From Xylogone sp. PMI_703 (Eukaryota; Ascomycota; Leotiomycetes): a stretch of DNA of 64,000 nt. Every line of letters starts with the position of its first letter. Positions within the stretch are counted from its first letter, which is position 1. Below are positions 48,200 to 59,489 of this stretch, in pieces. The stretch spans positions 1,922,001 to 1,986,000 of the forward strand of contig JAJTUQ010000003.1 of NCBI GenBank assembly GCA_021399445.1. The letters run 5' to 3'. Under the pieces are notes generated by a model. That model was not told the origin of the DNA, made no database searches, and was given only the letters and a program-made list of their open reading frames with translations. The translations under genes and the position numbers were made by a program.

Positions 48200-50358
48200 T
48201 TAAAAGGCAGTTTTCCCTGTCTTAACCGATTTCAATACGCCATGATCAGCCAACTTCTCAACAAGATCATACAGTACGTGATCACAGCCTCGCTTCACCA
48301 CCAAATTCACCGTCACAGGAACCATTTCCTCGACAAACGTGATGTTGCTGAAGTACGGGACCTGACCAATGGGCAACGTGAAATCTGCACATCCAAAGAT
48401 TGAGCATATATTTCCTCCCGCGGTCGGTGTACCCGGCACAACCAAGTAAGCTGCATCCGGAGAATCGTTCAGCTCTTTTTCCCGGAATGAAGGTTTTCCT
48501 CCGGTTCCAATGTCGTATATAATGATAGATTCAGAGCACATTCCGTCGGAGCTGAATTGTATGTTTTCCTCATAAGCCTGAACTGCCAGTTTCCTTGTTT
48601 GAACGGCATCTTCAAATGCTTTTGCATCCGGTCCAGTCTTTCGGAAATTAACTCTATTTGGTATATCCAAGGGAGGATAATCTCCATCGAAACGTGCGGC
48701 CCATTCACTAAGTAATGGATCTGCCACAACCCGAAGCTGGTCATGCCTCCAAAGGACCATTAACGCGGATAATAATTTTGGATAGTCAGCAATAGCAGGA
48801 TTGAGCAGGTGCTCGATAGTGTCTGTGAGATTAACTTTTTCTACTGTCATATTGAATAGAGTGCTGACATTTGTAACAAAGTTCTCAAGTACTACTTCCG
48901 CCGCAGAGTTGTTCAAAGGCAGGTAATCCCCCGGATACAAGATCCTTCGTGGCAAACCATTCAAGCTCGGGGCTTCTAGCCGAGGCAGCTTTGTAATTGA
49001 TTCATCTTGGTACAAAGTTGGTGTATACCAATTCCGGGAGAATTTAACCCACTTATAGGGATCTCGGGAGAACACACCAGGGGTATCAGTAGTATAACTA
49101 ATGGGCATCACACCGTCTAGTATCATCATGCCCTGAGAAGGACGTTGTCCGAAGATGCCGGCAACGGCAGCAGGCTTACGCATCGAACAACCTGTGTCTG
49201 AGCCGATAGCATAGTCAAGCCATTCATATGCCGCAATTGAGCAAGCACCTCCAGCTGAAGATGCTGCACAGGTCAGCCAGCCATCCCCACGTGGATTGAA
49301 AGGGTGTTGGACATCCATCCAATACCAAGGATCTGCTGCTGAAGCAAACTGAGACGTCTTTTGTTTACCAACGATCACACCTCCGAGATCAATCTTTATG
49401 AGATTTCAGCATGTAAACAACATATAGCGTACAGAGCCAACTTACAATTCGCTGAATCGCCGGAGCAGTTCTCTCTGAAGGTTCCGTGACAGTCCAGTAT
49501 GATAAACTACCTCTTGTCGTTTTGAGTCCCTGTACGTCATAAATGTCTTTTACTCCCACCCGAGCACCGGCCAGTGGCCTATCATCTCCCCACGAGTAGA
49601 TTCGTGAAGGAACCCTATGAGTGCTTTAGTATGAGAACTTGAAACCTTGTCTTGTTTACTTACGGGATCATTGGAATTGACCAATCTGGTCCGAATTCTC
49701 CAAGGGCTTTGTAATCACCTGAGCCATCGTTTGCACTGTAGATCCCACTGACAAAGGTTCGATAGGTGTCTGCATAAAGTCTGTAGACACTTGACAGTTT
49801 AATACCGGTCTGTTCAAGTCTAGCTAGAAAGGGACCAATAGCATGTTTATTGTCTGAAGACTTCACAAGGGTGACTGTGAAAGTGCCAGCGATATACTCA
49901 CTCAGTGTGCCATAACACATATCAAGAAATAGGTGTGATACTCCGATAATGGAAAGATAGGCAAAGGCGGAGTGGTCTATGATTGGGCTAGGTATGGAAG
50001 AGCTGATGTAAACTGCCTCAAGGTATCCTACATTGAAAACATCATCGTGCAGCGTATAGTTTGATATAACCTCTTGGAGATATTCTGCAGTCAAGGTAGG
50101 TGTGTCCACATTTATCGAGACCAGGGGGACAGTGCCTTCTACCGTCAAACATTGTTCCGGGAGTTCTGGCCTGAGAACTAGGGTCTCGTGACCATTGGCT
50201 AGATATGACACGCCTCCAACTTGGAAAATATCATCACCATAGCCATTAGATTTGAAATGGCGGTAGTGACTCTCCTTGGGTAAAATTGCTAGAGAGAGAG
50301 GTAGCACTAGGAACAGAAGGATAAGTTGTAGCGGAACACCCATGGCTGACACACTCAA
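48200..50358 (-). CDS. Secreted-type amidase (amidase signature family) with long N-terminal domain
   Basis: Exons 50358-49664, 49614-49446 and 49393-48200 give 685 residues. A signal peptide (about 1-24) leads into a roughly 200-residue N-terminal domain. A similar region is found on other fungal amidases, and I cannot name it with certainty. The amidase signature domain then shows the full Ser-cisSer-Lys triad: Lys254 in GARVGVKDIYD, the cis-Ser at 333/334 in CAASSAGGACS, and the nucleophile Ser358 in GSDTGCSMRKPAA. The usual GGS is GCS here, but the Ser is kept. These enzymes hydrolyse linear amides; the target is unknown. The N-terminal signal suggests the secretory pathway or cell exterior. 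Confidence 0.9.
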
Positions 50359-51072
50359 AGTCTATCGCGTCGTGTAATTCATGAGATGTTGTTAGTTCTA
50401 GAGCTTAAAGACGCTCTGCGATCTTGAAACGTACGTCCTGTTAGATCTGCGATACGAGAGCTTTATTCTATCAAAAATTTTAACTGATAGCTTATCGTCG
50501 ATCCATGTGCCTCATGTATTCCCATCCGAGCGTAAACCCCCATCTTTGCACAATACATTCGAATTTCAGTCGATGATTATTATCGATTTTGAATTCTATC
50601 TAAGTTGCTTTCCCAAAGATAGTATGCATAAAAATGAATTCAACAGCTCAAGTTTTAATTGAGTCTCTTGAGCTAAGTCTAGAGTTGAGTTTAGTGAACC
50701 CAAAGCTTCAACAAATAGTGCGTAATTTTCATAATTTTATGCAGATGTTATGCGTTCGCCGCTCGGTAAAACATCTACGCAGCCCATACATACCTGCTTA
50801 CAACAGCCAGATCCAAGGGCATGTTGGAAGTTGCTGCGCTGGTTTCTCTTCATGTCTTACTTTATTAGAATAATACAAACAAAATAGAAACAAAAGATCT
50901 AGGAAGGAATAAATGAAGCATGGTTCAAAAATTAGATCTTTTCTAGACCAAACTCCTATATGGGGGTATCATAGTCATTAATACATATGTCGTGCAAAGT
51001 TCCTCCCTTAAAATAACAATATACCGAGCCCACCATATATACACCAAATCTTCCCGGCCACAGCCGATACAT
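50359..51072. other. Intergenic region, no supported gene
   Basis: 714 bp upstream of the amidase and downstream of the SPX-RING gene; nothing recognised. Confidence 0.55.
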
Positions 51073-52707
51073 CTACATCACCAGACACTTTTCCTCCGAA
51101 GGATGCGTGTATGCCTCGCCAAATCGTGCTTTGCCATCAATGGTCTCGAGCTCAACCCTCCTCGCTTTCGTTTCCTTTGGAAAGTAGGTCTTGAGGAACT
51201 TCAAGTGTGAGTCATCGATATCATCTATGCTTCAAGTTAGTATACTCCTAGATATAGAATATCACCAAAGCATGGAGTATTCAATCCTCCAGCCGACGAA
51301 TAGGAGGAACGCAACGTACCCTCAGAAGCCTTCATAATTACCATACCACGACAGACTGGACATTTCTTTTCACCCTTAGTCTGCATTTGTACTACGCAAC
51401 CACTGCAGACAACGTGTCCACATGCCAACCGCACGGGGCGCCAAGTAATGTTATAGCAGACAGGACATAGATGATCATCCACTTGCGGTACAAGCCCCAC
51501 AACGTTGTTGGAGACTTGAGCACAAACATTCTTTGCCATGGTCTCAGACATTATGGAAGAGTCGGATTGGATCAGTCTCGGGAAGGTCTGCCTTGCACCC
51601 AGCTGGGTTCTCTTATCGAATTCTAGTCAATGTTAGCGGGCTACTACACAACTAGAAATGAGGGGTGTCTTACTCTTCAGGATTTTTGATATAGCAGTTC
51701 GGTTCATCTCCTGGAACTTCAGGTTGCGGAAAAGGTTAAGGTTGATCTTGTTGAACTGTGCCAAGGCCTGGTGACTTGCAGGCAGCTTGAAGTGTTGAGG
51801 GATATCTCTCTTCATAATCTCTTCCTGAAACCATTTCAGCTGTTTGAGTGCCTCCGTGTGGTTTCGACGCCCTCGATCTCGTTCGAGTGTCGAGAAAAAT
51901 ACACCAGCCGACAGATAGAGCTCGAATATCTCTCTCCACCGATAGAGGTCGGTTTTCCCATGTTTCGAAGGCCGCGTAACCTGAGAGATTACATTTGAAA
52001 GTGCGGTGATATCGGTAGACAATGCTGCCTGTTCTTTTGTCTGTATGGAATCGAGAACACTAACATCCCCTCGGAGGAGTGCAAAGAACTCGGCGTCGAA
52101 CGTCAAAGGTACCTCTATCTGTTGGATTTTAGGCCCTTCTTTATTATCCGCCCTTTGTTCTCGATCACTTGGGTCTGGCTTCGGTTCGGTGCTTTCAGTT
52201 TCGAGTGGCGCGTCCTCAGCGACAGCTGGTTCGACCTCGGTCTGCTTCTCCGCTCCATTCCTCAATGCCAATCTTTCAAAGTATGCTCTGGTATCGGGAG
52301 AGAGCCTTGCATCAACAGCAAGTCCATCTTCCAGTTGCACATATAGCGTGAGTTTTGGTCGAGGTTCAGTTCGGTCATCTACGTAGGAGGTCAGCAGTCT
52401 GCTTTCTGATGTCGCAATGCGAAAGCTGGCGATTCGATCGCAAAGGAAGATGTAACTTACCACCTAAGTCATACTTGAATCCTATTAGGCCATCCCCGCT
52501 CCCTCTTCGCGGACTTGGAACATCCGCCTCGCTGGCTGATTGCATCAACTGCGCCAAGATGGTCGGATCCAAGCCCAGACTGGATAGCTCACGAGCGACC
52601 CTTTTGATAACCTTTTTAAGTTGCGCATATGGAATGGCAGAGTTAACCCACTCCTCAGGAAAGCCTTCCTCGAGGAGTGCCTGGCTAAAGGCGTGCGAAA
52701 ACTTCAT
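51073..52707 (-). CDS. SPX-RING protein, putative E3 ubiquitin ligase linked to phosphate sensing
   Basis: Exons 52707-52461, 52378-51674, 51622-51320 and 51224-51073 give 468 residues. The start MKFSHAFSQALLEEGFPEEW, with IPYAQLKKVIKRV, is a classical SPX N-terminus. The rest of SPX appears after a long acidic insert as LYRWREIFELYLSAGVFF and ISKILKKFDKRT, the last rebuilt by splicing. A C3HC4 RING follows: CPVCYNITWRPVRLACGHVV, then CSGC and KKCPVC. SPX domains bind inositol pyrophosphates and report phosphate status; the RING would pass ubiquitin to a target. Similar SPX-RING proteins occur in many filamentous fungi. The short C-terminal exon (FLKTYFPKETKARR and on) is conserved-looking. 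Confidence 0.93.
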
Positions 52708-53993
52708 AATAGTGACGTTTGCGAATTAAACGAAAAGTGGAGTGGCAAAAAATATCAGTTAATATGTGCCAAGTAATTTAAGGATGCTGGCGCTCATATC
52801 GCTCTAGATACAGCAACGACAGGAAATCTGAAATCTACAACGTAAAATCAGGATGCAGAAGCGTGCAAGACGTGGTGAGAATTCTTTTCCCGTCCAAGTG
52901 AAAATTATCTGATGGTTTTTATGTTAGATTTTGGCCCCGCGCAGCTGTGGCACGTGCGTGGCTGCCGTTCCAGGCCCAGCTCAGGAACGCCCATCACGTC
53001 ACCAATCGAGCCCATGGGGAAAGGCCCAAGAGAGCCTAGCTCGGTGGCAATCAACCTCGGACCTGGCGTCAGTACAACCTAACCTTCGGGTGCCTGGCGA
53101 GTGCGTGTTTAAATGGAGGTATTACACTTAATCCATCTAAGAGCCTCAAATCACGATACAAATATTGTGTAGCATTTGGGGACCTTCCGCCATTCTAAGC
53201 GAATCAACATTTTGGCGTCTTGAAAGTTTGTCGGTTTTGACTATTTGACTGTTAGAGCACTAATCCGAGCTACGCTCAACAAATGGTAATTTATTCTCAC
53301 TCATTTACGTATAATTATCAATTAATAGCTATCTAGTACAATTCAAGCTAGTGACCATAAATAAGCCGCTGGCCTGAGTACGGTAGAGCCCATATAGTAT
53401 AACTCATAAGTTAACGGCTGGAGGACGTTAGCTGGAAAAGGCTTGTATGTACTGAATGGCCTGTATAGATAACATTTGACTGTACTTTAACACTTCAATG
53501 CATAACTCGTTGACCCAGATGCACGAGAATACAGCAATAGATTATGCGTATAAGCATCATTAATCTTTATGCTCTATCGTATCGCCAACGCCCTGTGGCC
53601 ATTGGCTCCATTTAGCATGCCTACAGGCTCAGGCTTCGCTTACAGGGCCTTTGGCCTGTATGGCCTGTACTATATAACGCAACTCACACCGTAACACCTA
53701 TATCAGATATTAGAAATTAAATTCAAGGTTGTCATGTAATTAATCAGCACAGATCGTTCTGGTTAATCCAGATTTGTGTAAACACTGACAATTGTGTTGT
53801 GCGCACGCTCTCCGTATCGACACCGTCGTGTACGGTGTATTCCTGGTCCATATGCGTATCCACAATGGTGCTGACAATTCGGAAGTAACTTTGTCCCGAG
53901 CTGGTATCTCAACTTGTTCTCCTCAGCCCTTTGCGCTCTCGTGGCGCGAGGGATGGTCATGATACTTAACCCTAGCGACACAAGAGGGTTGAG
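52708..53993. promoter_or_regulatory. Divergent spacer between SPX-RING and Zn2Cys6 genes
   Basis: 1.3 kb between divergent starts. No gene is supported. The motif ggcctgta recurs near 53460, 53653 and 53662, including a tandem pair ggcctgtatggcctgta; the meaning is unknown. Confidence 0.5.
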
Positions 53994-56084
53994 ATGACTT
54001 CAACTCAAAAACACGCCTGCTCGCAATGTCGTGCATCGAAGATTCGGTGCTTACTTGACACTCTCGCTGAGCATGGAAAGTGTAGACGATGCAACGACAC
54101 CGGGGCCGACTGTGTCTTCGGATCCATTGCACCCCGACAGAGGCGAAAGAGGACAGACACTCGCGTTGCGGCATTGGAGAAACAGATCGCGGCATTGACG
54201 GCTGCGATTGAAACTCGCGCAGGTCGGTCTAGTCCTCTGGGTGGTGGTGAACTGGGAAATGTGGACTCTGGATTGGCTGAAAGCCATGACCGTGAGTGTT
54301 CCGTAGGCGGTCCACCAGCTACTAGTCACCCTGAAGCAGGAGAACAAACAGTAAGAGAAGATGAGCCTTGCTTCTTGGATGAGACAATTCCTGGTCTCGT
54401 CGGTTCGGATCTACTTCCTCTCGACATCGCGGTCAACTTATTTACGGAATTCGTCACTAATGTTGTCCCGGAATATCCTATTTTCGCGCTCGCTGATGGT
54501 GAGAGTTTCGACAGTCTCCGGACTTCTCAGCCAACTTTACTACTCGCCATAATCACAGCAGGGAGCAGGGGCACCAATCCTGTTTTGTTTCGAAAACTCC
54601 ACTCCCGCCTCCTCGAGCGGCTGGCAGATCAGATCTTAGTCCATGGGCATAGGTCCCTTCAGCTTGCAAAGGCCATTATGCTTATGGAAGTATGGTACGA
54701 CCCACCAGATAATATGGAACAGCTGAACTTCTACATGTGGATACAAATCACATGGATTATGGTTCAACAGCTCGGATTATGGCCATGGAGTGATACATCA
54801 TCATCTATGACAGAAGATAAAGATATTGGATGCAAGCTAGATGGGTGGCGCACTGCATTTGCATCTTATGTATCTATGTCAACGTAGGTAAGTCATCTAC
54901 AGGAAATTCAGAGAACTAACGTATGCATAGCGTTGCTATTAGCTTACGTAGACGGTTAACTCTGACCTGGACAAGGGGAATGTTGGAAAACTTGGAAACG
55001 TTTGATCAGAGCAGCGTTAGCAACAACGACAAACGCCTTGTTGCATGGGTCAGACTTCAGATGATAGCGGAGGAAGTTGAAAGTTTAAGAATCAGGTTAC
55101 TAAGGTCTCCGGAGAGTGTTGGCCAAAACACTGTAGTCCCAGGAAATCAATCTCTTGTGCATACATTAGAAAGAAAACTTGACCAGTGGAGATACACCAG
55201 TCAATCAATGCTTAATGGTAAGCTAGCTAGTATCCTAATACCCGAAACTGTGCTAAAGCAACTTGTAAGATTCGCTGAGGGTTCATTATTTTTACTGTCG
55301 CAGCAAACTCTACGAGCTTGCTGCCAAGATATGCCATGCACAATTCCCAGCCTTCCCAGATCAAGACTCGACTGAACTTACCAGCTCCAGCAAGGGCAGA
55401 GATATGAACTACGTTCGTATCCTCATGTCTCTAATCCAGTCAAGCCACAGTATTCTTGATATTGTCCTCTATCTCGATATTCCAAAGTATTTGAAATGTC
55501 CTACTGTCACCACAGTTCGCGCTCTTTATGCGATCCAGGAGATCTACACGCTCCAGAAGCAGACACATATCTCTAACCTCATAGGCGAAGAAGCCTTTGC
55601 TCTCAAATTCTATGCAAAACAAACCCGGCAGTTTTTTGAGCAAGCATTAGGACAGGGAGGATTTCAGGTTCCGCGGATGGCGTTAGATATGCTAGCGAAA
55701 GTTACAAATTGTATCTTAGTCACCGACCTTGAAAGACCAGATCAGCCGCAGCCGCTCCATATTCCCATCGATACCGGGAGTGCAAAGGAGTATCATAGTA
55801 GAACTTCGAATGATCTCGAAGCCATATTAATAATGGATGTAACACATTCAGAGCCGAACACCGATTCCTCCCTAGCTGTAGAACGCCCAACGATACCAAG
55901 ACCTGCTCGGGCTATAGTTAACGAGGCATCTACTCAATCTCCTTTTCTGGATAATTATAACCCTGGTGGAATAGGTGATACATCTATGATCTCTGAGTTT
56001 GAAATTATGGTTATGCCAGATGTGCTGGTTGAACCGAGTTGGTTATTCACAGAGTGCGACTTAGGGAGTACTGGAGGCAGATAG
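53994..56084 (+). CDS. Zn2Cys6 transcription factor next to cupin and SnoaL genes
   Basis: Exons 53994-54883, 54931-55217 and 55270-56084 give 663 residues. The zinc cluster is Cys9, 12, 19, 30, 33 and 40 (CX2CX6CX10CX2CX6C), followed by a basic run (RQRRKR) and a coiled-coil-like heptad stretch (VAALEKQIAALTAAIE), which suggests dimer binding. The 52-nt second intron is essential: it turns a disrupted frame into LRVHYFYCRSKLYELAAKIC, a typical helix of the fungal regulatory domain. A fairly long acidic and variable linker follows the coiled coil. It is convergent with a cupin gene only 152 bp away and close to a SnoaL-like gene, so it may regulate a small local cluster. Confidence 0.92.
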
Positions 56085-56236
56085 CTATATCAATATCAGG
56101 AAGGAATCTATTCACACGAGAATGGAAGAAAAAGTCTACAAAATAATAAAGTGCAGAAGTGGAGTTTATTCATCCAAATGTTGAAATATAACACATTCAC
56201 CCTTTCGTATGGACCTAACTTCAAAGATCCGTATTA

Positions 56237-56920
56237 TCATCCAGCCTTGACGTTTTCGTCGTAATATTCTGGATACGAAGCACGATAGCCTAATAGAAAC
56301 TCCCCTATACCACCAATTACGAACATGAAGGTCGTATTCAGTAGTAAGTTCAACCACTCTGGTCCAGGCGTCCTGATTCCAGGAGGCATCATATTATGCA
56401 TGAAAAACACCATCATCTGGAACACGTTTGGGGACACACCGAATTTATGACAATCAGCCAGATAACTAATCACATTGCGAAAGAATCGCTCCTCCATTGC
56501 CGCATAGCTAGGGTCATACCTGACCTCAATGGTAAGCGGATCGTCGAGGCTCGGGTCCCCTTCGAAACGATGCCAAGTGCGTGCTGGGATCGTGATTTTT
56601 TCACCCTTATTTAAACGTACTGCTTTATCCCAGAGATACCATGTTCCAGCCCCCGTCGTAACTGTGAAGTACTCGTCGGAGAGGAGATGATAGTGTGCGG
56701 GCGGGTGGTATAGTGTTGTTTGATTGAGGGTTTTGATATTATGGGGTGGATATGCTTGCTTATTGAAGAAGAATGTCTGACTATCGGCTACTGAGACATG
56801 GTAGAATTCGAGGTGGAATAATCGTCCTAATGTGTCTGGGTGGAGACATGGATTTTGGTGTTTCGTTATGCCTCGAGGGGGGCCATGGCTGCGAAGGAAG
56901 GATAGTGGCGCAAAGGCCAT
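56237..56920 (-). CDS. Cupin-domain protein with C-terminal hydrophobic segment
   Basis: A single exon gives 227 residues. The first cupin motif is PPAHYHLLSDEY followed by TGAGTWYL, with metal-ligand candidates His76, His78 and Glu83. The second motif is IPARTWHRFE with His117. This is a complete HxHxxxxE...H set, so a metal-binding cupin is likely. A hydrophobic stretch (LLLNTTFMFVIGGIGEFLL, about residues 190-210) may be a membrane helix, which is unusual for a small cupin. Similar single-domain cupins occur in fungal secondary-metabolite clusters as isomerases, cyclases or dioxygenases. The reaction here is unknown. It faces the Zn2Cys6 gene and is divergent from the SnoaL-like gene. Confidence 0.85.
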   Translation of the reverse strand: MAFAPLSFLRSHGPPRGITKHQNPCLHPDTLGRLFHLEFYHVSVADSQTFFFNKQAYPPHNIKTLNQTTLYHPPAHYHLLSDEYFTVTTGAGTWYLWDKAVRLNKGEKITIPARTWHRFEGDPSLDDPLTIEVRYDPSYAAMEERFFRNVISYLADCHKFGVSPNVFQMMVFFMHNMMPPGIRTPGPEWLNLLLNTTFMFVIGGIGEFLLGYRASYPEYYDENVKAG

Positions 56921-57555
56921 TATGATTTGATGAGGAAAGGATAGACCTTCGAAACAAAGTGAACTTCAGAAGAGAGAAGTGTTTTGGTTCATGGCGATTT
57001 GAAAGCGAAACCTAGTTTATGGCTAAACCTGTAAGTATGCTCTTGAGGGGTTAACTGCGCGGAATCGGGCCGCCACAAGGGGTAAGATATTATAAAGAGA
57101 GAGGTTATCATTTACTTGAGTTATTAATCCTGTTATAATTTCGGGAATATATGAAGATGCGAAATTTGTCATCTTTCGGTTGTTACTACCTTCATGTTGG
57201 CATTGCTGCGGTATTAGACGTCTTGATTTCAAACTCGGGACGTAGTTAACTAGTGCTTGCGTAATTGGCCTGACCAATGCGCTCTGACCTTTGACACCGT
57301 TGAGGTCAACGGAGAATATTGTGACCCGAATTAAGAAAATGTATGATCGGATTGAAACTCCCTATAAATCCAAATCGAAATATATCACTAATGCATAATA
57401 GGAGATGGTTATCTATTTGTAGCGTAGACGAATACCTTTTCTTCTACCACAAATACGGAATTGACCAAGTATAGATTACTATTCTTTCACACGGGCTTCC
57501 TGGATACATTTTAGGAGTGTTTTTTTTACTACGCACACATAATAGGAAAACCAAG
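56921..57555. promoter_or_regulatory. Divergent promoter between cupin and SnoaL-like genes
   Basis: 635 bp between divergent starts (56920 minus, 57556 plus). No gene supported. No specific site identified. Confidence 0.5.
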
Positions 57556-58032
57556 ATGGCTGGCCCCAACGTACTCTCCCCTCGAGAGGCTGCAATCAAT
57601 GCTCTTCTCCAGTATACTTACGGTTTAGACAACGCCGATGCTGGCGGGCTGCAATCCAGCTTTACAGAAGATGCTATCCTGGATTTAACCAAATTTTCAT
57701 CCCTGGGAATGGAATTCCCAGCAATCCATGGTCGTGAAGTTATCGTCGACGTATGCATGAAATCCGTCGGTCTGCCTCTCGATACTACCCACTCGTTAAG
57801 CAACTTTCGGGTCTTCTTAGACGAGAGCAGCACTAAAGCCACAATAACTTGCTATGCCGAGGCACACCATTTCAAGAAAGACAAGGGGCTTGACACTGGG
57901 GATAAGGATTACTTTTTAGTAAAGAGTCGATATGATGCAGTTGTGGTGCGGGAAGATAAAGAGTGGAGGATCAAACAGTTGAATATTGTGCCCCTATGGA
58001 GCCAAGGGAATACAAGTGTGATGAGTGGGTGA
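57556..58032 (+). CDS. SnoaL-like / NTF2-fold protein
   Basis: A single exon gives 158 residues from the ATG at 57556, chosen over in-frame upstream starts because MAGPNVLSPREAAINALLQY begins the fold in the usual way. The pattern YTYGLDNADAGGLQSSFTED, then AIHGREVIVD, HSLSNFRVF, ATITCYAEAHHF and EWRIKQLNIVPLW is the SnoaL_4/NTF2-like cone fold. Family members act as polyketide cyclases, scytalone dehydratase-like enzymes, ring hydroxylase beta subunits or orphan enzymes in fungal metabolite clusters. There is no signal peptide. Next to a cupin and a Zn2Cys6 regulator, a tailoring role is plausible but unproven. Confidence 0.85.
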   Translation: MAGPNVLSPREAAINALLQYTYGLDNADAGGLQSSFTEDAILDLTKFSSLGMEFPAIHGREVIVDVCMKSVGLPLDTTHSLSNFRVFLDESSTKATITCYAEAHHFKKDKGLDTGDKDYFLVKSRYDAVVVREDKEWRIKQLNIVPLWSQGNTSVMSG

Positions 58033-58406
58033 ATGGTACAATGTACATATAACTTAAAGTGAATTAAATGACGAAGTGGCCATTTATCACACAACATTCT
58101 TATTATCAAGGCTTAAGTGTGACGCAGTTCAATTCTGCCAGAGCTAAATCTCAATCAGAAATAAATTAGCTTCGGATTGAGGTTATTCTTTGCCTAATTC
58201 CGTAGTAGACAATCAAAGAAGAGTATAGCCATCCCTCTAGCGTTTATGAATAGATTACATTATTGATTGATCATGAATAGCAAGTTCAGACTTTCAGAGA
58301 TATTTTTCATTAGAAGTAATCTTCTATTATTTAAAAATCACCGTCTCTCATCTTTTTACATCGCAACCTTAGGCACGACAGGATACTTACACAAACATCC
58401 AGCAAA
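58033..58406. other. Intergenic region between convergent genes
   Basis: 374 bp, AT-rich, nothing recognised. Confidence 0.6.
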
Positions 58407-59489
58407 TTAAAATATATCCAGATGCTCCCGCTGTGGCTCAAATTTCGTCATCACAGCTGTCACCCCGCCTCCAAAGAAAACACCGCCGCCCGGAATGTAT
58501 ATCTCATCACCAACCGCCACGCCGCCTCCTCCATGACGTGGTATACTCATCGCCTCTCCTATCAACCACGTATCTCTATCTGAATCATATATCTCTGTAT
58601 TATTAAATACGCCAAACGGGTCGTTTGAATTGCCCTCTCCACCGAATGTAAAAATATACCTCCCAATAGCAGCGACTGCCATTCCCCCTCGGGCTGTAGG
58701 CATGCTAGCCTTGCTGACCCAGGCGGTAGGGTTCAATGTGTCCAGTGTCCATGTATTATTACGGGTATTATTCTGCCCGTGATCACGCCCACCGGTTACG
58801 TAGAAGGTGGATGCGATAACGGCACCGCCAACATGATCCCTCTCCACTGGAAGCGGCGGCAGGGCTGTGTTCCATTTGTGCGTGTCTGTGTTGAATGAAG
58901 TGACGGTTGCAACAGATAATTGAGGACCACCAACAACAACAAGTTTGGTCATCCCACCGGCTATGAATATAGTTGAGCCATATACACCAACAGCAGCCCC
59001 ACCACGTGCAGTATTCGATGGCATGGATGGGAGTTCAGACCAGGTATCTGATGTTGGATCGTAGACATAACTGTTTGGTAGAGCGTTCCAAGAACTCATA
59101 TTAGTTCCTGATAAACCACCGAGCATGTATATCTTGCCATTGACTGTAGCTGCGTTCCCATGATTGAGGCTGATGGGCATGGGTGATGCATCAGACCAAG
59201 TCCTGGTCTTCGTATCATAGACTTGCACGCTGCGTACAGGGTGGATATCCGCCGGTGCATTCTCTGTTGCAGTGGTGAAAGAGACATTACTGGTAATACC
59301 GCCAATAATGTAAATTTTATCGTTCAATTTAACCACGGAATGCTCTTGGCGTGCGACGGGGAGGTTATGGAGGTCTTCCCATTTGTAAGTTGTTGGAGAG
59401 ATGGCTAATTTGGAATTTGGGATAACAGAAGCCAAGCAGACGAAAGGCAGAAGGGATAGTGCAGCTAATTCGAGAAACATAGAAATCAT
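58407..59489 (-). CDS. Secreted Kelch-repeat protein
   Basis: A single exon gives 360 residues. A signal peptide (about 1-21) is followed by about six Kelch blades, each with the GG doublet and spaced Tyr/Trp: KIYIIGGITS, KIYMLGGLSG, TIFIAGGMTK, TFYVTGGRDHG, YIFTFGGEGN and EIYIPGGGVFF. The repeats should close into a single beta-propeller. Alone, Kelch propellers usually bind partners; in galactose-oxidase-like enzymes the propeller holds copper, but the Tyr-Cys cofactor region is not evident here. Seven or so Asn-X-Ser/Thr sites fit a secreted glycoprotein. A function cannot be assigned. It converges on the SnoaL-like gene and may belong to the same local group. Confidence 0.88.
   Translation of the reverse strand: MISMFLELAALSLLPFVCLASVIPNSKLAISPTTYKWEDLHNLPVARQEHSVVKLNDKIYIIGGITSNVSFTTATENAPADIHPVRSVQVYDTKTRTWSDASPMPISLNHGNAATVNGKIYMLGGLSGTNMSSWNALPNSYVYDPTSDTWSELPSMPSNTARGGAAVGVYGSTIFIAGGMTKLVVVGGPQLSVATVTSFNTDTHKWNTALPPLPVERDHVGGAVIASTFYVTGGRDHGQNNTRNNTWTLDTLNPTAWVSKASMPTARGGMAVAAIGRYIFTFGGEGNSNDPFGVFNNTEIYDSDRDTWLIGEAMSIPRHGGGGVAVGDEIYIPGGGVFFGGGVTAVMTKFEPQREHLDIF

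Noticed and set aside
51771..52729. Several + strand ORFs opposite the SPX-RING gene
   Set aside because: They are shadows of the SPX exons on the minus strand.
55264..55375. Apparent frameshift in the Zn2Cys6 gene at 53994
   Set aside because: Removing a 52-nt GT-AG intron (55218-55269) restores a typical regulatory-domain helix, so the gene is intact.
55440..55643. Minus-strand ORF inside the Zn2Cys6 gene
   Set aside because: It is antisense to a well-supported exon and has no domain.
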